Positions 44,989 through 55,281 are shown, counted from the first letter of the stretch. The stretch is DNA of 64,000 bases from Pandoraea pneumonica (GCF_902459645.1 NZ_CABPSK010000007.1:1-64000), one strand, 5' to 3'. Notes: generated from the sequence alone by a model not told the origin. Numbers and translations are program-made.

Positions 44989-46107
44989 ATGCCACGCGCT
45001 ACCGACACCCGCCACACGCCCGACACCCCACGCGCGCCGCTCGTCTCACTGGTCGTGCCTTGCCACAACGAGGCCCCGGCGCTGGACGCCTTCTATCGCG
45101 CCATCGCCCCCGTGCTCGAGAGCGTGCCGCACGTTCGCTTCGAAATCGTCTGCGTGAACGACGGCAGTACCGACGACACGCTCGACGTACTGCTCGCCCT
45201 GCGCCGACGCGATGGCCGCATTCGCGTGGTGGACTTCACGCGTAACTTCGGCAAGGAAGCCGCGCTAAGTGCCGGGATCGACGAAGCCATCGGCGACGCT
45301 GTCATCCCCATCGACGCCGATCTGCAAGACCCGCCCGGGCTCATCCCCGTGATGATCGAACGCTGGCGAAACGGCGCCGAAGTTGTGCTCGCCAAGCGCA
45401 CCAATCGGGCGAGCGACAGCGTTGCCAAGCGTGTCGCCGCTGGCTTGTACTACCGCGTGCACAACCGGCTCTCCGAAGTGAAACTGCCGGAAAACGTCGG
45501 TGACTTCCGGCTCATCGACCGGCGTGTCGTCACAGCGCTCAAGCAGTTGCCCGAGCGCCGCCGCTTCATGAAGGGCTTGTTCGCTTGGGTGGGCTTTCAC
45601 ACCGAAATCGTGGAGTACGTGCGCGAGCCCCGCAGTGCAGGCCAATCGAAGTTCTCCGGCTGGCGGTTGTGGAATTTCGCATTGGAAGGCATCACCAGCT
45701 TCAGCACGGTGCCGCTGCGCTGCTGGACTTACATCGGCATATCGCTCGCACTCGCCTCATTGGCCTACGGCAGCTACATCACCCTGCGTACGATCATCCA
45801 CGGCATCGATGTGCCCGGCTATGCCTCGCTGCTCGTGGGAATCTTGTTCCTCGGCGGCATTCAGCTCGTGGGGATTGGCGTGATCGGCGAGTACGTCGGG
45901 CGTATTTATTACGAATCGAAGGGTCGTCCGCTCTATCTCGTGCGCCGTCGCTATCAGGCAAGCGGCAAGGTCAGTCATCTGCCCGCGCGCTTAGGAGCGC
46001 GAGCGCCGCGACATCTCCATGAGAGCCTCACGCTTACGCGCCGCGATACGTCCAGAACCGATGCAATAAAAACGTCGCGGGCGGCACGATCAGTACGACA
46101 GCCATAA
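44989..46107 (+). CDS. Family 2 glycosyltransferase, GtrB/ArnC-like
   Basis: A 372-residue polyprenyl-phosphate glycosyltransferase. The GT-A domain has VVPCHNE, CVNDGSTDDTLD and DADLQDPP (the DxD-type metal site). Two C-terminal spans (about 245-265 and 280-305) and the RIYYESKGRPLYLVRR tail match GtrB. The tail runs about 40 residues beyond the family norm and overlaps the convergent GtrA gene by 74 bases. GAGGTG before ATG 44989 fixes the start. It should charge undecaprenyl-phosphate with a sugar for the neighbouring GT87 protein or another transferase. Confidence 0.88.
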   Translation: MPRATDTRHTPDTPRAPLVSLVVPCHNEAPALDAFYRAIAPVLESVPHVRFEIVCVNDGSTDDTLDVLLALRRRDGRIRVVDFTRNFGKEAALSAGIDEAIGDAVIPIDADLQDPPGLIPVMIERWRNGAEVVLAKRTNRASDSVAKRVAAGLYYRVHNRLSEVKLPENVGDFRLIDRRVVTALKQLPERRRFMKGLFAWVGFHTEIVEYVREPRSAGQSKFSGWRLWNFALEGITSFSTVPLRCWTYIGISLALASLAYGSYITLRTIIHGIDVPGYASLLVGILFLGGIQLVGIGVIGEYVGRIYYESKGRPLYLVRRRYQASGKVSHLPARLGARAPRHLHESLTLTRRDTSRTDAIKTSRAARSVRQP

Positions 46108-46483
46108 TGCCCAGCCAGTGATTGCCGCCCAGCCGCTCGACGGCACCGGCGGTCATCGTCGTGAGCCATAACCCGAAAAGCGACACCACCACAAAGCGCA
46201 CCAAGCTCGCGCGCTGTGGCCGCGCAGAAAAGCTCCAAAGCGTGTTGAGCAGATAAGAGCACGGGTTAGCGACACAAAACGCCACTGCATTCGCCAGCGC
46301 CGGACCCACGCCAAATCGATCGATGAGCGTGATCGCTACGATCACGTGCACTGCCGTCGCAATCACCCCCGAGACGCCGAACCGCAACAGCGGCACGAAC
46401 ACCGTGCGCGCATGCGGCGACGCGCGCCAGCGTTGCAGGCGAGATGCCATGGAAGTCGAGGACGTCGGTCGCGGATCGGGCAT
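46034..46483 (-). CDS. GtrA-like flippase
   Basis: A 149-residue four-span membrane protein. LLRFGVSGVIATAVHVIVAI, ALANAVAFCVANPCSYLLN and FLLHRFWTYR are diagnostic of GtrA, which is thought to flip polyprenyl-linked sugars. ATG 46483 and ATG 46450 are both possible; neither has a clear ribosome site. It is encoded opposite to the GT2 gene with overlapping 3' ends, an uncommon arrangement because gtrA and gtrB are normally co-transcribed. Confidence 0.85.
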   Translation of the reverse strand: MPDPRPTSSTSMASRLQRWRASPHARTVFVPLLRFGVSGVIATAVHVIVAITLIDRFGVGPALANAVAFCVANPCSYLLNTLWSFSARPQRASLVRFVVVSLFGLWLTTMTAGAVERLGGNHWLGIMAVVLIVPPATFLLHRFWTYRGA

Positions 46484-46675
46484 TGGCACAGAGGTTGTCA
46501 GTCGGATTGGATCGCGAGCCCGGGCAGATTTGCGGGATTGAAAGCACCCCGAGGCCCATCGAGTATAGGGATTTCTTCCACCTCGCGGAATATGGGTTGC
46601 AACTCCTGAATATCTGAATAGGATTGCTGGGTACTTCGCAAGAACAATACCCCCAAAGAAGACAGGAGGAAGACA

Positions 46676-49132
46676 ATGCAACGCCCCCATGCCACATACG
46701 CCATCCACGCCATCGGCGCACTCGCGTGCGCCTTCGCCACGTGGAGCGCGTCTGTGCAGGCCGCCGAGGCCAACGCCACGCCCGCGGCCCCGTCATCCGA
46801 AACGCTCACCGTCGCCGGACTCTCGCAACCGGCCGACATCCTCATCGATCGTAACGGTGTGCCGCATATCTTCGCGGCCAACGAGCGCGACGGCTTCTTC
46901 GTGCAAGGCTTCAACGCCGCGCGCGACCGCTTGTTTCAAATCGACTTGTGGCGACGCCGCGGCCTCGGCCAGCTATCGGAAGTCTTTGGCCGGGCTTACG
47001 TCGCGCAGGACGATGCCGCGCGGCGCTTCGTCTATCGCGGTGACATGGCGACCGAATGGCGACGCTACGGTCCCGATGCCAAACCAGCCGCTGAAGCCTT
47101 CGCGGCAGGCGTGAACGCCTATATCGATTGGCTCGCCGCCCACCCCGATCAGATGCCGTACGAATTCCGCACGGTCGGCTACTGGCCCGCCAAGTGGACG
47201 GCCGAAGACATCGTGCGGATTCGCAGCCACGGCCTCACGCGCAACCTCAAGAGCGAAGTGGCGCGCGCGAAAGTGGTGTGCAAAGCGTCGCTCGACGCCG
47301 ACAGCGTGCGCGTGGGCCTGCAACCGGCGTGGAAAACGCAAGTGCCCGCCGGGCTCGATCCGTGCCTGCCCGACGATCTGCTCAAAGTCTTCGATCTGGC
47401 CACGCAAGGCGTGAAGATCACCAAGGAGTCGCTGCAACGCGCCGACGCCGACATCATTCAAGTGGCCGAAGCCGGGCCGTACGACGTGTCGACCGAATCG
47501 GCCGAGGGTAGCAACAACTGGGTGATCTCGCCGCAAAAATCGGCGACCGGGCGCGCCATCATGGCGAACGACCCGCACCGCGCCTACGCGGCACCCAGCC
47601 TGCGCTACATCGTGCAAGTGAGCACACCGACGCTCAACCTGATCGGCGCGGGCGAACCGGCGATTCCGGGCGTGGCCATCGGCCACAACGGCACCATCGC
47701 CTTCGGCCTCACGATCTTCAACATCGATCAGGAAGACCTCTACGTCTACGAACTGAACCCGGCCAACCCCGACCAATACCGCTATCGCGGTAAGTGGGTG
47801 TCGATGCGCACGGCGCACGAAACGATCAACGTGCGCGACGGTGCGCCTGTGGAGACCGATCTCAAGTTCACCCGGCATGGCCCGGTGATCTACGTCGACG
47901 CGGCCAAGCACCGCGCTTACGCCGTGCGCACGGCGTGGCTCGAACCCGGCATGTCGCCGTACTTCGATGCCATGCGCTATATGCGCGCGAAGAACTACGC
48001 GCAGTTCCAGAAGGCGCTCGACACGTGGGGCGCGCCGACGGTGAATCAGGTCTACGCCGACACGGCGGGCAACATCGGCTGGGTGCCCAGCGGTATGGCA
48101 CCGATTCGTCCGAACTGGGACGGCCTGATGCCCGTGCCGGGCGACGGCCGCTATGAGTGGGCGGGCTTCTGGCGACGCGACCAATTGCCGTCGGCGTACA
48201 ACCCGGCGACCGGCTACTTCACGACGTCGAACGAAATGAACATGCCCGCCGGCTATCCGTACGATCAACGCAAGCTCGGCTTCGAATGGACCAACGGTTC
48301 ACGGCATGCGCGCATCGACGAAGTGCTCAAGGCGAAGGACAAGGTCTCCATCGAAGACTCCGAGCGCTTGCAAAACGACATTGTGTCGATTCCGGCACGG
48401 CGTCTGATGGCGCTGCTCGCACCGCTCTCGAGCGACGATCCGCAAACCGCAGCCGCCCTCAAGTTGCTCAAGGGCTGGGATGCCAATATGCGCGCAGACT
48501 CCGCACAGGCCGCGCTCGAAGAGGTGTGGTTCAGCCGTCATCTGGGCCGTGCATACAAGAACGCCGTGCTGCCGAAGGCCGCCGCCGACAGCTTCGGGGC
48601 ACCCGATCCGGCCCCGATGCTCGACGCCCTTGAACAACCCGCCGCCCGCTTCGGCGAGAACGCCAACGCCAAGCGCGACGCCGTGCTGCTTGCCAGCCTC
48701 GGCGAAGCGTGGGGCGAGATGGTCAAGTTGCAAGGCAGCGACCCGGGCGCATGGCAATGGGGCAGGCTTCAGACCAACCTGAACGCGCACCCGCTGGCCG
48801 ATGCCGTCGACCCGGCCATGCGTGCGAAGCTCAACGTCGGTCCGTTGCCCAAGGGCGGCAGTGCGTTCACGCCGAACCAGTCGACGTATCGCGTGAGCGA
48901 CTTCCGGCAGACCAACGGGCCGTCGTTCCGCATCGTCGTCGACGTGGGCAACTGGGACAACACGCGCGCCATGAACCTGCCGGGAGAGTCGGGCAATCCG
49001 GACAGCCCGCACTATCGCGACCTCGCGCAGAAATGGCTCGACGGCGAGTACTTCAAGCTGCCGTACACCCGTGCAGCCGTCGAGGCCGAAACGGAAACGC
49101 GCTTGCATCTGGTGCCGGAGGCGTCGCGTTGA
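46676..49132 (+). CDS. Penicillin-acylase-family Ntn-hydrolase (acyl-homoserine-lactone acylase-like)
   Basis: An 818-residue periplasmic amidohydrolase made as a precursor. A signal peptide ends near SVQAAEA (about residue 30), followed by the alpha subunit with GVPHIFAANERDGFFVQGF and a spacer. Autocleavage is expected before Ser279 in AEG-SNNW, making Ser279 the N-terminal nucleophile. GEPAIPGVAIGHNGTIAFG and the beta-subunit Asn are intact. Relatives include AHL acylases such as PvdQ/QuiP and penicillin G acylase; the substrate is not readable. AGGAGGAAG 5 bases before ATG is excellent. It ends at a strong terminator. Confidence 0.9.
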   Translation: MQRPHATYAIHAIGALACAFATWSASVQAAEANATPAAPSSETLTVAGLSQPADILIDRNGVPHIFAANERDGFFVQGFNAARDRLFQIDLWRRRGLGQLSEVFGRAYVAQDDAARRFVYRGDMATEWRRYGPDAKPAAEAFAAGVNAYIDWLAAHPDQMPYEFRTVGYWPAKWTAEDIVRIRSHGLTRNLKSEVARAKVVCKASLDADSVRVGLQPAWKTQVPAGLDPCLPDDLLKVFDLATQGVKITKESLQRADADIIQVAEAGPYDVSTESAEGSNNWVISPQKSATGRAIMANDPHRAYAAPSLRYIVQVSTPTLNLIGAGEPAIPGVAIGHNGTIAFGLTIFNIDQEDLYVYELNPANPDQYRYRGKWVSMRTAHETINVRDGAPVETDLKFTRHGPVIYVDAAKHRAYAVRTAWLEPGMSPYFDAMRYMRAKNYAQFQKALDTWGAPTVNQVYADTAGNIGWVPSGMAPIRPNWDGLMPVPGDGRYEWAGFWRRDQLPSAYNPATGYFTTSNEMNMPAGYPYDQRKLGFEWTNGSRHARIDEVLKAKDKVSIEDSERLQNDIVSIPARRLMALLAPLSSDDPQTAAALKLLKGWDANMRADSAQAALEEVWFSRHLGRAYKNAVLPKAAADSFGAPDPAPMLDALEQPAARFGENANAKRDAVLLASLGEAWGEMVKLQGSDPGAWQWGRLQTNLNAHPLADAVDPAMRAKLNVGPLPKGGSAFTPNQSTYRVSDFRQTNGPSFRIVVDVGNWDNTRAMNLPGESGNPDSPHYRDLAQKWLDGEYFKLPYTRAAVEAETETRLHLVPEASR

Positions 49133-49163
49133 TTTGATTCAGTCTGATTCAATAAGGAAATGA

Positions 49164-49204
49164 AAAAACGGCCGGTCGGGTGTCATCCCGAACCGGCCGT
49201 TTTT
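49164..49204. terminator. Bidirectional terminator between acylase and MFS genes
   Basis: AAAAACGGCCGGTCGGG pairs with CCCG-A-ACCGGCCGTTTTT with one bulged A and a 6-base loop. It serves both convergent genes. Confidence 0.92.
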
Positions 49205-49233
49205 CCGTGGTGCCCTAGCGTGCGATCCGTGGA

Positions 49234-50733
49234 TCAGTGACCGCCCGCCACAAACTCAGGCTTGTCGCGCTTCGCGCCACGCGTGCGGTCGACCGCATTG
49301 GTCGGCACGAGCAGCAGCAAAATCACCACACCCACCGAAATCGCAAGAATCGACAGGAACGTGAGGTGCAGCGAATGTTGCAGCACCGCGCGAATCGCCT
49401 GATCGGCCGCCGTCGCCACACCGCGATCTTCCAGCACGTGACGCAACTGGTCGGAGCTCACCGTGCCCAACCCGCTCGAATGCGTCAGCCCATAGTTGAG
49501 CACCGCACCGAAAAGCATGGCCCCGAGCGTGCTGCCCAGATTCCGCGAGAAGATATTCGACGCCGTCGCACTACCGCGCTGCGACGTATCGACGAGCTCC
49601 TGAATCAGCACCAACGCACTGACGCTGCCCGTGCCCATCGAAAAGCCCATCAGCAGCGAGCCAAAACCGGCCATCACCGGCGAGCTGTTCGGGCCGAGCA
49701 ATGCAAACACAATGCCGCCCAGGGGCATCAGCAGGCTGCCGAGCACCAGCACGCGGCGTAGGCCGAAGCGCGTGAACGTCTTGGCCGCGACGGTCGCGCC
49801 GACCGGCCAGCCCACCATGATCATCGTGAGCGCCATGCCCGCGACCACCGGCGTCTGCTTGAGCACACCCTGCGCGTACATCGGCAAGAACGTCGTCAGC
49901 CCCATGAGCACCATGCCCGAGAGCAGCGTTGCTGCGTTGGCTGCGGCAATCGGGCGTCGGCTCCACAGCGCGAACGAAATCATCGGGTCTTTCGCGCGGC
50001 GCTCTTGCCAGACGAAGAGCATCGACGCGACGGCACACACCAGCACGCCCGCCCACACATGTGTGTCGGTAAAGGCGTTGGCATCGGTCAGCGCGATCAT
50101 CAGCGCCGCCACGGCAATCGTGAAGAACACGGCACCGAGGAAGTCGATGCTCGGTTTCTGGCGCGGTGCCTCTTCGTGCAAATAGACGATGAAGCCGACC
50201 GCGGCCAGCAAACCGATGGGGATGTTGATCCAGAAAATCCACGCCCACGACAGGTCGCGGATGATGATGCCGCCGAGCATCGGCCCGAGCACCGCTGAAA
50301 TCGCCCACACGCTCGCCAGATAGCCCTGCACCTTGCCGCGCTCGCTGATCGGGTAATAGTCGGCGATGATGGTCAGGCTCACCGGCTGGATACACGCCGC
50401 GCCCACGCCCTGCAACAAGCGGAAGACGATCATCGCGGGCATCGACCACGCAAGGCCGCCGCCGAGCGACGCCAGCAAGAAGATCACGATCCCGACGAGC
50501 ACCACCGGCTTGCGGCCGTATAGATCGGCGAGTTTGCCGAACACCACGGTCATGGCGGTTTGGGTGAGCAAGAAGGCGGAGAAGACCCAGCTATACAAAT
50601 TCAAGCCGCCCAGTTGGGCGACGATTTGCGGCATGGCGGTGGAAATGATCGTGGCTTCGATGGCGACCATAGAGGTCGCCGCCATGACGGATGCCACGAT
50701 GAACGGCCGCACGGAATTGCGGTTAGCAGACAT
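49234..50733 (-). CDS. MFS drug exporter, DHA2 (EmrB/QacA) family, 14 spans
   Basis: A 499-residue major-facilitator protein with 14 predicted spans. Motif A is GKLADLYGRKPVVLVG, motif C is ASVWAISAVLGPMLGGIIIRD, and the D1 motif is near the start (VASVMAATSMVAIEATIISTAMPQI). It would export drugs or other toxic organics with proton exchange. There is no adjacent membrane fusion protein, so it probably works as a single component. The upstream region up to 51075 has no divergent regulator. Confidence 0.9.
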   Translation of the reverse strand: MSANRNSVRPFIVASVMAATSMVAIEATIISTAMPQIVAQLGGLNLYSWVFSAFLLTQTAMTVVFGKLADLYGRKPVVLVGIVIFLLASLGGGLAWSMPAMIVFRLLQGVGAACIQPVSLTIIADYYPISERGKVQGYLASVWAISAVLGPMLGGIIIRDLSWAWIFWINIPIGLLAAVGFIVYLHEEAPRQKPSIDFLGAVFFTIAVAALMIALTDANAFTDTHVWAGVLVCAVASMLFVWQERRAKDPMISFALWSRRPIAAANAATLLSGMVLMGLTTFLPMYAQGVLKQTPVVAGMALTMIMVGWPVGATVAAKTFTRFGLRRVLVLGSLLMPLGGIVFALLGPNSSPVMAGFGSLLMGFSMGTGSVSALVLIQELVDTSQRGSATASNIFSRNLGSTLGAMLFGAVLNYGLTHSSGLGTVSSDQLRHVLEDRGVATAADQAIRAVLQHSLHLTFLSILAISVGVVILLLLVPTNAVDRTRGAKRDKPEFVAGGH

Positions 50734-51075
50734 TGTTTTTATGAAGTGGGGGCGAGACGCGTTTCGGACGGCGAAAGACGGGGATCGAACGTGGCGGGGG
50801 TACCGCGCGCGTAGTCAAGACGACTCGGGCCAGTTGATGGCGACAAGCATAGCCGAACGAGGGAAAACGCGTATGACGTGCCGACGCGCCAGTGCCGAGC
50901 GACTGCAAAGCCTTATGCCACGGGGGTTTCGGCTCGGCAAAACCCTAGCGGAAGATGGGTTTTGGAAGGTTTGGCACAGCCAAACCCGCCCCCTGAGCAA
51001 ACACTGCCCGTTTTTGCCTTTCCAGCGCGCCGAAGGTGTTGCTTTTGGCGCGAACGGCAGGCTTACCGCTGCGGC
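50734..51075. other. 342-base intergenic stretch
   Basis: No credible gene. A perfect GGTTTGG-CACAG-CCAAACC stem-loop (50968-50986) lies about 90 bases after the first GlsB gene and may end its transcript. CGCGCC/GGCGCG flanks another weak stem near 51025-51055. The remainder should contain the MFS promoter, not identified. Confidence 0.4.
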
Positions 51076-51315
51076 CTATCGTCGCACCAGACGCAGCAAC
51101 GCGAGCAACACGATCGCCCCGATGGTGGCCGTGATGATGCGACCGAGCGTGCCGTGTCCGATGGCGATGCCCAGCTTCGCGAGCAGCCATGCGCCGACAA
51201 ACGCCCCGATCACCCCGACGATAATGTCGCCGATGAGACCGAAGCCGCCGCCGACCACCAGTCCGGCGAGCCAGCCAGCGACCAGCCCGACCAACAAGAG
51301 AGTAAGAATGCTCAT
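51076..51315 (-). CDS. GlsB/YeaQ/YmgE-family membrane protein (copy 1)
   Basis: A 79-residue transglycosylase-associated-like membrane protein with three hydrophobic spans, rich in Gly and Ile/Val. LVGLVAGWLAGLVVGGGFGLIGDIIVGVIGAFVG is the family core (two overlapping segments, shown here as about residues 6-40). It is a general-stress-associated inner-membrane protein of unknown function. It lies 22 bases downstream of a second paralogue on the same strand; the two probably form a pair. Confidence 0.85.
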   Translation of the reverse strand: MSILTLLLVGLVAGWLAGLVVGGGFGLIGDIIVGVIGAFVGAWLLAKLGIAIGHGTLGRIITATIGAIVLLALLRLVRR

Positions 51316-51337
51316 GATTGCTCCCGGTGCGCGGGCG

Positions 51338-51595
51338 TCAGGCGGTGCCGCGGCTGCGCTTGATGGCGCCGTAAATCACCAGCAGCACGATCGCGCCGAT
51401 GATCGAGGCGATCCAGCCGGCCGATTGGCCTTCGGTGTAGAGGTGGAGGAACTGTCCGACATATTTGGCGAGCAGCGCGCCGGCAATGCCGAGGATGATG
51501 GTCATGATGATGCCCATGCTGTCCCGGCCGGGATGCAGGGCGCGTGCGATGAGACCGACGATCAGACCGACGACGATGGTGCCGATAATGCCCAT
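51338..51595 (-). CDS. GlsB/YeaQ/YmgE-family membrane protein (copy 2)
   Basis: An 85-residue paralogue of its neighbour, with the core MGIIGTIVVGLIVGLIARAL, the following HPGRDSMGIIMTIILGIAGA and a third span near the C-terminus. TTGGAG about 8 bases before the ATG at 51595 sets the start; the frame open to 51724 is not coding. The conserved HPG-D element, missing from copy 1, is typical of one YeaQ subgroup, so the two copies may act as a heteromer. Confidence 0.85.
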   Translation of the reverse strand: MGIIGTIVVGLIVGLIARALHPGRDSMGIIMTIILGIAGALLAKYVGQFLHLYTEGQSAGWIASIIGAIVLLVIYGAIKRSRGTA

Positions 51596-51877
51596 GACGT
51601 GTCTCCAAGGACGGGAACCCGAACGCAGTATATCGCCTATTTCCGGCCTGTCGACGACCGCGTCGCTGGCAACGTGGCGGCATTTATTGCTCAATATTTC
51701 AGCAATCTGTGCCGCCGACGGCACAACGCTATGCCCGGTATAAGTGAACGCTATTTGTCAAAAAGGCGTCACTGCGCGATGATGGCAAGCACCGTCCCGG
51801 TGCGTTGGGCGTGGGCTCGCCGGAAACGGGCATCGCGTCGACGCGCTATAATCTGGGGCTATTAGATCCCCCACACC

Positions 51878-53158
51878 ATGCAACTGCTCGCTCTCGGCCT
51901 GAACCACCACACGGCGCCCGTCTCGCTGCGCGAACGGGTGGCGTTTCCGTTCGAGCGAATCGAGCCGGCGCTGGCGGGCCTGAAAAGCCTGTGGAACGAC
52001 CGGTCGAGCGCCCCCGAGGCCGCCATCCTGTCGACGTGCAATCGCACGGAGATCTACTGCGTCACCGACGACGCCGCCGCCCGCGAGCGGGCCGTGCACT
52101 GGCTGTCGCAGTTCCATAACATCCCTGCGGGCGATCTCGCCCCCCATCTCTACGCCCTGCCCCAGTCCGACGCCGTGCGCCACGCGTTTCGTGTCGCGAG
52201 CGGTCTGGATTCGATGGTGCTCGGCGAAACCCAGATTCTCGGACAGCTGAAAGATGCCGTGCGTACCGCCGCCGAAGCTGGCGCGCTGGGCACGTATCTG
52301 AACCAGTTGTTCCAGCGCACGTTCGCGGTGGCCAAGGAAGTCCGCGGCCAGACCGAGATCGGTGCGCATTCGGTGTCGATGGCCGCTGCGGCGGTACGTT
52401 TGGCCCAGCGCATTTTCGAGAGCATCAGCACGCAGAAAGTGCTGTTCATCGGCGCGGGCGAGATGATCGACCTGTGCGCGACGCACTTCGCTGCGCAAAA
52501 TCCGAAAGCCCTCTACATCGCGAACCGTACCGCCGAGCGCGGCGAGAAGCTCGCCGAACGATTGGGTGGCAACGCCATTCGCCTGTCCGAGCTGCCGCAA
52601 CGCCTGCACGAGTTCGATATCGTCGTCTCGTGCACGGCCAGTACGCTGCCGCTGATCGGTCTGGGTGCGGTCGAGCGCGCGATCAAGGCACGCAAGCACA
52701 AGCCGATGTTCATGGTCGACTTGGCCGTGCCGCGCGACATCGAGCCCGAAGTGGGCCGCCTCACCGACGTCTTCCTGTACACGGTGGACGATCTCGGCGC
52801 GGTGGTGCGCGAAGGCAATGCGCTGCGTCAGGCGGCGGTCGCGCAGGCCGAGGCGATCATCGAGACGCGCGTGCAGCACTTTATGCAATGGCTCGACGCG
52901 CGCAGCGTCGTGCCGGTCATTCGCGACATTCACGGCACGGCCGAAGCGATGCGCATGGCCGAACTCGAGCGTGCGCAACGCATGCTCGCACGCGGCGACG
53001 ACCCTGCCGCCGTGCTCGAAGCCCTGTCCCAGTCCCTCACCAAGAAATTCCTGCATGGCCCGACGCACGCGCTGAACACGGCGCGCGGCGAATCGCGCGA
53101 GCAAATCATTCACCTCATTCCCGAACTGTTCCGCACCTCGGGATCTTCCGACAAATAG
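51878..53158 (+). CDS. hemA: Glutamyl-tRNA reductase
   Basis: A 426-residue enzyme reducing glutamyl-tRNA to glutamate-1-semialdehyde, the first step of C5 tetrapyrrole synthesis. Catalytic Cys54 is in [10 protein letters not shown], the LGETQILGQ segment and the NADPH fold ([13 protein letters not shown]) are intact, and a C-terminal dimerisation helix ends the protein. TATAAT (51847-51852) is a clean -10 about 26 bases before the ATG, with a poor -35. The stop is directly followed by the prfA ATG with no gap. Confidence 0.96.
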   Translation: MQLLALGLNHHTAPVSLRERVAFPFERIEPALAGLKSLWNDRSSAPEAAILSTCNRTEIYCVTDDAAARERAVHWLSQFHNIPAGDLAPHLYALPQSDAVRHAFRVASGLDSMVLGETQILGQLKDAVRTAAEAGALGTYLNQLFQRTFAVAKEVRGQTEIGAHSVSMAAAAVRLAQRIFESISTQKVLFIGAGEMIDLCATHFAAQNPKALYIANRTAERGEKLAERLGGNAIRLSELPQRLHEFDIVVSCTASTLPLIGLGAVERAIKARKHKPMFMVDLAVPRDIEPEVGRLTDVFLYTVDDLGAVVREGNALRQAAVAQAEAIIETRVQHFMQWLDARSVVPVIRDIHGTAEAMRMAELERAQRMLARGDDPAAVLEALSQSLTKKFLHGPTHALNTARGESREQIIHLIPELFRTSGSSDK

Positions 53159-54241
53159 ATGAAAGCGAGCATGCAAGCCAAGCTCGACCAGTTGACGCAA
53201 CGTCTGGTCGAGCTTGATGGCCTATTGAGCCAGGGCGACGTCACGCGCGATCTGGACAACTACCGCAAGCTCACCCGCGAACACGCCGAGCTGGCGCCCG
53301 TTGTCGCGCAATATCAGCAGTACCGCCAGGCGCAGAACGATGTGACGGCGGCGCAGGAGATGGCGTCCGATCCGGAAATGCGTGAATTTGCCGAAGCGGA
53401 AGCTGCGGACGCCCGCACACGCATGGACGACATGGAAGGCTCGCTCCAGCGCATGCTGCTGCCGCGCGACCCCAACGACGAGCGCAACATCTATCTGGAA
53501 ATTCGCGCGGGCACGGGTGGCGACGAATCGGCGCTCTTCGCGGGCGACTTGCTGCGCATGTACACGCGCTACGCCGAGCGTCAGCGCTGGCAAGTGGAAA
53601 TCATGTCGGCCAGCGAGTCGGATCTGGGCGGCTACAAAGAAGTGATCGTGCGCTTGATCGGTCAGGGCGCCTATTCGCGTCTGAAGTTCGAATCGGGCGG
53701 CCATCGCGTGCAACGCGTGCCCGCGACCGAGACGCAAGGCCGCATTCACACGTCGGCTTGCACCGTGGCCGTGATGCCCGAAGCCGACGACGTCGCTGAC
53801 GTTGAAATCAACCCGGCCGATATCCGTATCGACACGTTCCGCGCCTCAGGCGCGGGCGGTCAACACGTGAACAAGACCGACTCGGCCGTGCGTATTACGC
53901 ACTTGCCGACGGGCATCGTCGTGGAATGTCAGGACGACCGCTCGCAGCATCGCAACAAAGACAAGGCGCTCAAGGTGCTCGCCGCCCGTATCAAAGACGC
54001 GCAGATGCGGGCGCAGCAGGCCAAGGAAGCGGCCACGCGCAAGAGCCTGATCGGCTCGGGCGATCGCTCCGAGCGCATTCGCACTTACAACTTCCCGCAA
54101 GGGCGGATGACGGACCACCGCATCAACCTCACGCTCTACAAGCTCGAATACATCATGGACGGCGACCTCGACGAGATGGTCAACGCGTTGGTGACCGAGC
54201 ATCAGGCGGAGTTGCTGGCGTCGCTGGGCGAGACCGACTGA
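53159..54241 (+). CDS. prfA: Peptide chain release factor 1
   Basis: A 360-residue release factor for UAA/UAG. The anticodon-like tripeptide PAT (188-190) and the GGQ loop (233-235, [15 protein letters not shown]) are intact. The ATG follows the hemA TAG without a spacer, and the TGA shares one base with the prmC ATG. PrmC methylates the Gln of GGQ, so the coupled order makes sense. Confidence 0.96.
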   Translation: MKASMQAKLDQLTQRLVELDGLLSQGDVTRDLDNYRKLTREHAELAPVVAQYQQYRQAQNDVTAAQEMASDPEMREFAEAEAADARTRMDDMEGSLQRMLLPRDPNDERNIYLEIRAGTGGDESALFAGDLLRMYTRYAERQRWQVEIMSASESDLGGYKEVIVRLIGQGAYSRLKFESGGHRVQRVPATETQGRIHTSACTVAVMPEADDVADVEINPADIRIDTFRASGAGGQHVNKTDSAVRITHLPTGIVVECQDDRSQHRNKDKALKVLAARIKDAQMRAQQAKEAATRKSLIGSGDRSERIRTYNFPQGRMTDHRINLTLYKLEYIMDGDLDEMVNALVTEHQAELLASLGETD

Positions 54242-55152
54242 TGTCGCAGGAACGGCCGGAAGGCGCATCCTCACCGGCGGCACCGGCGACGCTGTCTGCG
54301 GACGGTGCCGATACCGTTGGGGCCACGGTCGCCACGGTAGCAACACTGTTGCGCGAGCCCGGCCTGCCGCCGATGGAAGCGCGCATTTTGCTTGCTCACG
54401 TCCTCGGCTGGTCGCGCACGCAGTTGATTACACGCGACCGCGAACCGCTCGCCCCCGCCACGGTGGCCGCCTATCAAGCCCTACGCGCGCGTCGCATCGC
54501 GGGTGAACCCATCGCGTACCTCACCGGCACCCGGGAATTCTTCGGCCTGACGCTCGCCGTGAGCCCGTCGGTCCTCATCCCTCGCCCCGAAACCGAATTA
54601 CTGGTGGAACTGGCGCTCGCCCGCCTCGAAGGGTGTACGGCACCGCGTGTGCTCGACCTCGGCACCGGCAGTGGCGCGATTGCCCTGGCCATCGCCCACA
54701 GCCGCCCCGACGCCCAACTCACGGCGCTCGACCGCTCGCCGCAGGCACTGGCCGTGGCCACGGCCAACGCCCAGTCACTCGGACTCGCCTCGCGGGTCCG
54801 TTTTCTGGAAAGCGACTGGTATGGCGCGCTGGCGGCTGACGTTGCCCCGTTCGACATGATCGTCTCGAACCCGCCCTACATCGTCGCGGGCGACGAACAC
54901 CTCTCGCAGGGCGACCTGCGCTTCGAGCCCGCCGACGCCCTGACCGATCACGCCGATGGTCTGGCCGCCTTGCGGGTCATCGTCGCGGGGGCCGCGTCGC
55001 GCCTCAAGCCCGGTAGCTGGCTGCTCTGCGAGCACGGCTACCATCAAGCGACCGACGTACGCGCGCTGTGCAGCGCGGCGGGTTTTCTCGACGTGTTCTC
55101 CGAGCGCGATCTGGCCGGGATCGAGCGCACCACGGGCGGCCGGCGCGCCTGA
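54241..55152 (+). CDS. prmC: Release-factor glutamine methyltransferase
   Basis: A 303-residue SAM-dependent methyltransferase acting on the GGQ glutamine of release factors. Motif I is VLDLGTGSGAIALA and the catalytic NPPY is at 210-213. The PRPETE loop is present. The start overlaps the prfA stop by one base. The N-terminus has about 25 extra Ala/Ser-rich residues relative to E. coli PrmC. Confidence 0.95.
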   Translation: MSQERPEGASSPAAPATLSADGADTVGATVATVATLLREPGLPPMEARILLAHVLGWSRTQLITRDREPLAPATVAAYQALRARRIAGEPIAYLTGTREFFGLTLAVSPSVLIPRPETELLVELALARLEGCTAPRVLDLGTGSGAIALAIAHSRPDAQLTALDRSPQALAVATANAQSLGLASRVRFLESDWYGALAADVAPFDMIVSNPPYIVAGDEHLSQGDLRFEPADALTDHADGLAALRVIVAGAASRLKPGSWLLCEHGYHQATDVRALCSAAGFLDVFSERDLAGIERTTGGRRA

Positions 55153-55281
55153 ACCGGGGTCCGCGAGGGTCGGCGGTGGGCGGGTGCAGAGCACGAGAAG
55201 GGCACGCACCAACGGGCGCAACGGAAAACCGCTAAAATGGCGGACACGCCGATTTTCCGGCATCCCCACGGGCTTTCCACC

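Noticed and set aside
50366-51865. 499-codon rightward frame crossing MFS and GlsB genes
   Set aside because: Runs antisense through three recognisable genes and a hemA promoter, and has no domain similarity.
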